64,000 bases of DNA from Desarmillaria ectypa (Eukaryota > Basidiomycota > Agaricomycetes > Agaricales > Physalacriaceae): NCBI GenBank assembly GCA_030407005.1, contig JAUDYN010000002.1, positions 2,542,001 through 2,606,000 on the forward strand, read 5' to 3'. Both the position numbers and the translations under genes were made by a program. Position 1 is the first letter of the stretch. Every line of letters begins with the position of its first letter. Positions 60,379 through 64,000 of the stretch are shown here, in pieces. The notes beneath the pieces were generated by a model. That model was not told where the DNA came from, did no database searches, and worked only from the letters and a program-made list of their open reading frames with translations.

Positions 60379-61128
60379 GACCGTACCTCTCGTCAACGGC
60401 TTGACCCTGTTCATACATATATACCCCAAGGCCAGCCAATACCTTTTTCTTCTTAACGTCTTTTGCTCTTATGAGTGAAAGGCGCAGGCTTAAGGCTTTT
60501 CATTTACCATATACGATTGATACGGGGTTTCACGACAGGTGTTAGGAACTGAACTACCGCTGGTGGATTTGTTCCTAGCGCTGACATTATCATTCTTATT
60601 CGTCAGTGTCGAATTTATTATTAACGCTTCTATGTTGTGCTTTCATGTTCTCGTTTTTATTTGGGTTTACATTATTCCCGTCATTTGCTCGTCGTATTGC
60701 AACCATCACAGACAAGAATAATCTTCATTTCATTTGGTTTGTAACCATCTTGGCGGGACGAGAGGAAGGGATTAGGAACCGTGTTCCTGCTGGTACATAT
60801 TTACGCTTGTAATGTTGATCATACTGCGCTGGCTAATGGAATCTGTTGACGGGTGCCTTATATATTGTACCTTGACTGCCCGATCGACATGATAGAACGG
60901 TCATAGGAAAGCTTGGGAAGGCTTGGAACCGTGAATGCACACGACGGTCAATTGAAACCGTGTTTTGAGCGCTGTCCGTCTCCATAACGCCAAGGGTATC
61001 TGGAGGCCAAGGGAAGGTGCGCTGGCAATGGGCGGCCAGATTTGTTTCAATTGCTTTACCTTGAAAATTTCCACGCCTTGTTTCCCAATACGGCTGCTGA
61101 CCGATCTTGTCGCCTAAAAAGTACTTCG
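60379..61128. other. Intergenic region between DPBB and COQ11-like genes
   Basis: 750 bp with the AT-rich 3' end of the DPBB gene and the promoter of the next gene. Short open frames here have no recognisable motif. Confidence 0.5.
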
Positions 61129-62323
61129 ATGAGCGGTATCGCTGTAAAGAGAATCCTTGTCGTTGGAGGGAACGGCTTCATCGGTAAGCAGGAGACTGCA
61201 GCCAAAGATTTTCACTGAGGAGACTTGGCATTGATAGGCTCCGCCGTATGTCGCGCTGCGTTGGGGAGGGGCATGCAAGTTACGTCTGTGAGGTTCATCA
61301 TCCCTAGTAATCGCGCTCAAGCCGTAGTTGACACATACCTATAGCTCATCTGGCCGCCCATACCGTACGCCTCGGGGCCACTGCCCAGCATGGACAGAAA
61401 AAGAAAGTTGTTCTCTTCGTTTTCTCACGAAGGCGACACCTTGACCGCGTGCGAGTGTAGGTGACGTGGCTGCAGGGTACGGCCCATGACCCGTCAACGT
61501 TTGCAGACGCTCTAAAGGACGCCAACGGGGTGGTGCATACGCTTGGGACGCTCCTTGATGATGGCAAGTACAAGAATGCGGTGAAAGAAGGGAGCCTTGT
61601 CGGATTAATGGGGAGTTTGATTGGCTCGCAAAATCCCTTGGAGAAGAGGACGAGCAGTGGATATGAGAGCCTGAATCGAGACGCAGGTCAGTAAGCTCCA
61701 GTGCCTTTTACTTTGCTTCTCATTGCTTGCTAGCGCTTCGGGTCTGTGAAGCCTTTGTGAATTCCGGGCCAGCAGAGGGTCCCTCACCTCGCCCGTTCGT
61801 ATACATATCAGCAGAGGATATTTTCCGTCCTATTATCCCCGCCCGATACATCGAAACCAAGCGTGAAGCAGAGGCAGGAATCGACAGCCTTGTATCTCAG
61901 AAACCTTGTCAATTCCGTGGTGTCTACATTCGACCTAGTACGCGCCACATTATTATTGGTGTCACTGCTAACGTCGTGTGTTATATAGGTCTGGTTTATC
62001 ACGCGCACTTTCGCCCCCTAAGCACACCTTTTGCGGCGCTCCTCGAGTTCTCGGCTGTCATGCACTCCAAGGTTCCTCGTAGGATCCCGACACCTTCAAG
62101 TGTTCTTCGTTCGATAGGGTCTGCATTGGCGGTACCAGAAGTGACGGATAGCATGTCGAATGCTCTTACCATTCCGCCCATTCATGTCGATCATGTTGCC
62201 AAGGCAGTTTGTGTGGCGTTAGAGAATGATGAGGTTAGTGGGGCAGTTGGGGTGAGAGAGATGCGAGAAATGATAGGATGGATGGCTACACCTAGAGACG
62301 GATCACTGAATGGAGTACACTAA
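61129..62323 (+). CDS. COQ11: COQ11-like atypical short-chain dehydrogenase (possible frame error)
   Basis: An NAD(P)-binding protein resembling yeast YLR290C/Coq11, a mitochondrial protein linked to ubiquinone synthesis. N-terminal Rossmann motif 'RILVVGGNGFIGSAVCRAAL', then 'GMQVTSVSSSGRPYRTPRGH', 'VTWLQGTAHDPSTFADALKD', 'GVVHTLGTLLDDGKYKNAV', 'YISAEDIFRPIIPARYIETK' and 'FRGVYIRPSLVYH'. Five introns. The junction between 'WTEK' (about 61404) and 'VTWLQG' (61462) does not keep phase with GT-AG sites: the only fitting donor is one base out. A single extra base in the A-run GAAAAAGAAAG would explain it. It ends TAA 62321-62323. Confidence 0.78.
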
Positions 62324-62518
62324 ATAATATATTATTTCTGTCAATCCTTGTACTTGACTATAACTTGTTGATTTCGGACTTGTCATTGACTCGGGGCCTA
62401 GGCCCGGGTAAGCTAGCTGACTCAGGGGCTATACCCCAAACTTTGCGACATATTCCGCCTATTATTTATTTCCAACACTCAGCCCACTTTCTTCCCCGCC
62501 TGCCCCACTCCCGTCTCC

Positions 62519-63715
62519 ATGCTGTCCTTCCCCGTCGCCAGACCGCGTTCAGCGACGGTGACGGCGACTAGGAGACTCCTCTCGTCGACGGTCCCGACTC
62601 GGAAAGCTTTGCCGTTCTTCCTTAATACCCTCCGTGCCGCAGTTCAAGAGAACCGTGAACGGGAATTCAAGTCCAGGGGAAAGATGCTTAGAATGCTCAT
62701 GTTCGGCAAGCCGGGAGCTGGGAAGGGCACTCTTTCAGCGCGTCTGGTAAAAAAGTACGATATACTGTCTATCTCGACAGGAGATCTGTTGAGGCAGCAT
62801 ATTCAGGAGAGGTATGTCTCTTCTTCGTCATATCCCTGGTCGTTTTCTCACAGTACCACAGAACCGAGGTCGGACGACAGGCAGAGGACATTGTCGCACA
62901 GGGTGGACTGCTACCAGACGAAGTCATGCTCAGGGTTGTCACTAGCAAGCTGGATCTTCTGCATAACAGGGTGATTGTCCTACCTGGTGCCCGTCGCCCT
63001 TATCGTTGACGACTTCGGCAGCACTGGATATTGGATGGCTTCCCACGAACGCTAGGCCAGGGTGAACTTCTAGATGCTCATCTCAAGTATGCTTCCCATC
63101 TATCATGCTTTATCCCTGCCCTAAATCTAACCACGAGCAGAAAACAAGGAATACCGTTAAGCCTCGTCGTTAACCTCGACGTCCCTGACCAAGTCATTCT
63201 TAGTCGCATTTCCGACCGCTGGGTCCACCTGCCGTCTGGACGCGTCTACAACATGTCGTACAACCGACCCAAAGTCGATGGTCTTGATGACGAAACTGGG
63301 GAACCCCTTACCAAAAGACCGGATGACAATCCCGTTCGCATCCCGTCTCCGTTCCTTGTTAATCACATTGCTGACCTATCGTTCCCAGGAAATCTTCGCA
63401 AGGCGGCTAGACAGGTTCTACTCCACTACTTCCCCCCTCTTATCCTATTATACCTCATGTGCGACTAACCCTGAGCCTGTGCGAAATTCACATCAGCACC
63501 CGCATCAGCTCTCGTTCCCAGTGAGGCCGCACCATCAACTCCTGCTCAAGACTCTCTCGGGGAAGACGTCTGATGAAATTTGGCCTCAGCTAAATTCAGT
63601 GCTTAAAACGGCTTTTCCCAGTATCAGCGAGAGGGCAGAAGTGAAGCGGAGGCATAGTCTTACTGAGGCTATGTTAGGGAATGGACGTCAGGTCGCGGGG
63701 AGTCAGATGGAGTAG
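62519..63715 (+). CDS. ADK2: Mitochondrial GTP:AMP phosphotransferase (adenylate kinase, AK3 type)
   Basis: A nucleoside monophosphate kinase. The N-terminus ('MLSFPVARPRSATVTATRRL') is a good mitochondrial presequence. P-loop 'MFGKPGAGKGTLSARLVKKY', AMP-binding 'ISTGDLLRQHI', 'HWILDGFPRTLGQGELLD', NMP/LID region 'RISDRWVHLPSGRVYNMSYN' and 'TGEPLTKRPDDNPEIFARRL'. The LID has no zinc cysteines and its sequence is typical of AK3. After 'FYSTTSPLLSYYTS' comes a low-complexity insertion rich in His/Pro, then 'LSGKTSDEIWPQLNSVL'. Four introns, phases verified (junctions near 62812, 62970, 63088 and 63330). It ends TAG 63713-63715. Confidence 0.88.
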
Positions 63716-64000
63716 TTTTTTTGTTTTATAGGATGTTGAGTTACTGTATTTGTTACTGCCGCAATGCTTGGGTTTAGTTCCTTTTTTCAACGCGACGATA
63801 TGACCTTTTATAACACTGCTTCTTGTACATCAAACAGCTTCACGGCTCCGGAGAATCATTACGCTTTTATCGGAGAGCATACCTAATAAATCTAATGAGC
63901 ATGAATGTTTCGGAGGCGAAAGAAGGAACCGAAACCGACATTTTTACGGCATACAGTCCTTCAGGTAATCCCTCTTGGACCTGTTCTCTCACCAGCCTCA
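63716..64000. other. 3' region of the adenylate kinase gene
   Basis: T-rich 3' untranslated region (TTTTTTTGTTTTATAGG just after the stop), then sequence to the window edge without a supported feature. Confidence 0.5.

Overview
The window looks like a transposon-rich Agaricomycete (mushroom-forming basidiomycete) genome. The evidence is a set of spliced genes with many introns of roughly 50 bp (LCL3-, CMR1-, SPT8-, COQ11- and LaeA/UMTA-type methyltransferase-like) next to chromodomain-carrying Ty3/Gypsy retrotransposons. The LTR length (about 423 bp) recalls elements of ectomycorrhizal fungi such as Tricholoma, but I cannot name the species from sequence alone.

Positions 1 to about 32,400 are almost entirely nested, decayed Ty3/Gypsy elements (called elements 1-7 here). 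Two nearly complete copies can be delimited base by base. Element 4 (4643-13093, target-site duplication CCCAT) sits inside minus-strand element 3. Element 6 (20276-28772, duplication CACAA) sits inside plus-strand element 5. Both share one unusual layout: LTR, an extra 400-codon ORF with an N-terminal membrane helix (ORF1), gag with a CCHC knuckle, a strong conserved stem-loop at the gag stop, a pol reading frame (protease, reverse transcriptase, RNase H, integrase, chromodomain plus a second chromo-like segment), a small hairpin over the pol stop, a polypurine tract, and the second LTR. No tRNA-type primer site follows the LTR. Instead, 11 bases right after the LTR are an exact reverse complement of 11 bases inside the LTR, just downstream of a TATA box, and this pair co-varies between the two copies. 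That is the hallmark of Tf1/sushi-type self-priming. All copies are broken, mostly by CGA-to-TGA (CpG) transitions. A 1.44-kb LTR-like insert with about 100-bp tandem repeats (15489-16931) separates minus-strand element 3 from plus-strand element 5.

Positions 33,300 to 64,000 are an ordinary gene-dense region with 16 recognisable spliced genes. In order they are: LCL3-like nuclease (+), COA8-like cytochrome oxidase assembly factor (+), SAP-domain protein (-), conserved unknown protein (+), CMR1/WDR76 (+), GDSL esterase (-), small multi-pass membrane protein (+), Dbl-homology RhoGEF (-), SRP54 (-), SPT8 (+), LaeA/UMTA-like methyltransferase (+), poly(A)-binding protein (-), SCAMP (-), secreted Ser-rich double-psi beta-barrel protein (+), COQ11-like dehydrogenase (+) and mitochondrial adenylate kinase (+). 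Two divergent pairs have very short shared promoters (35 bp and 96 bp between start codons). Apart from a general mitochondrial theme (LCL3, COA8, COQ11, adenylate kinase), the genes form no obvious pathway cluster.
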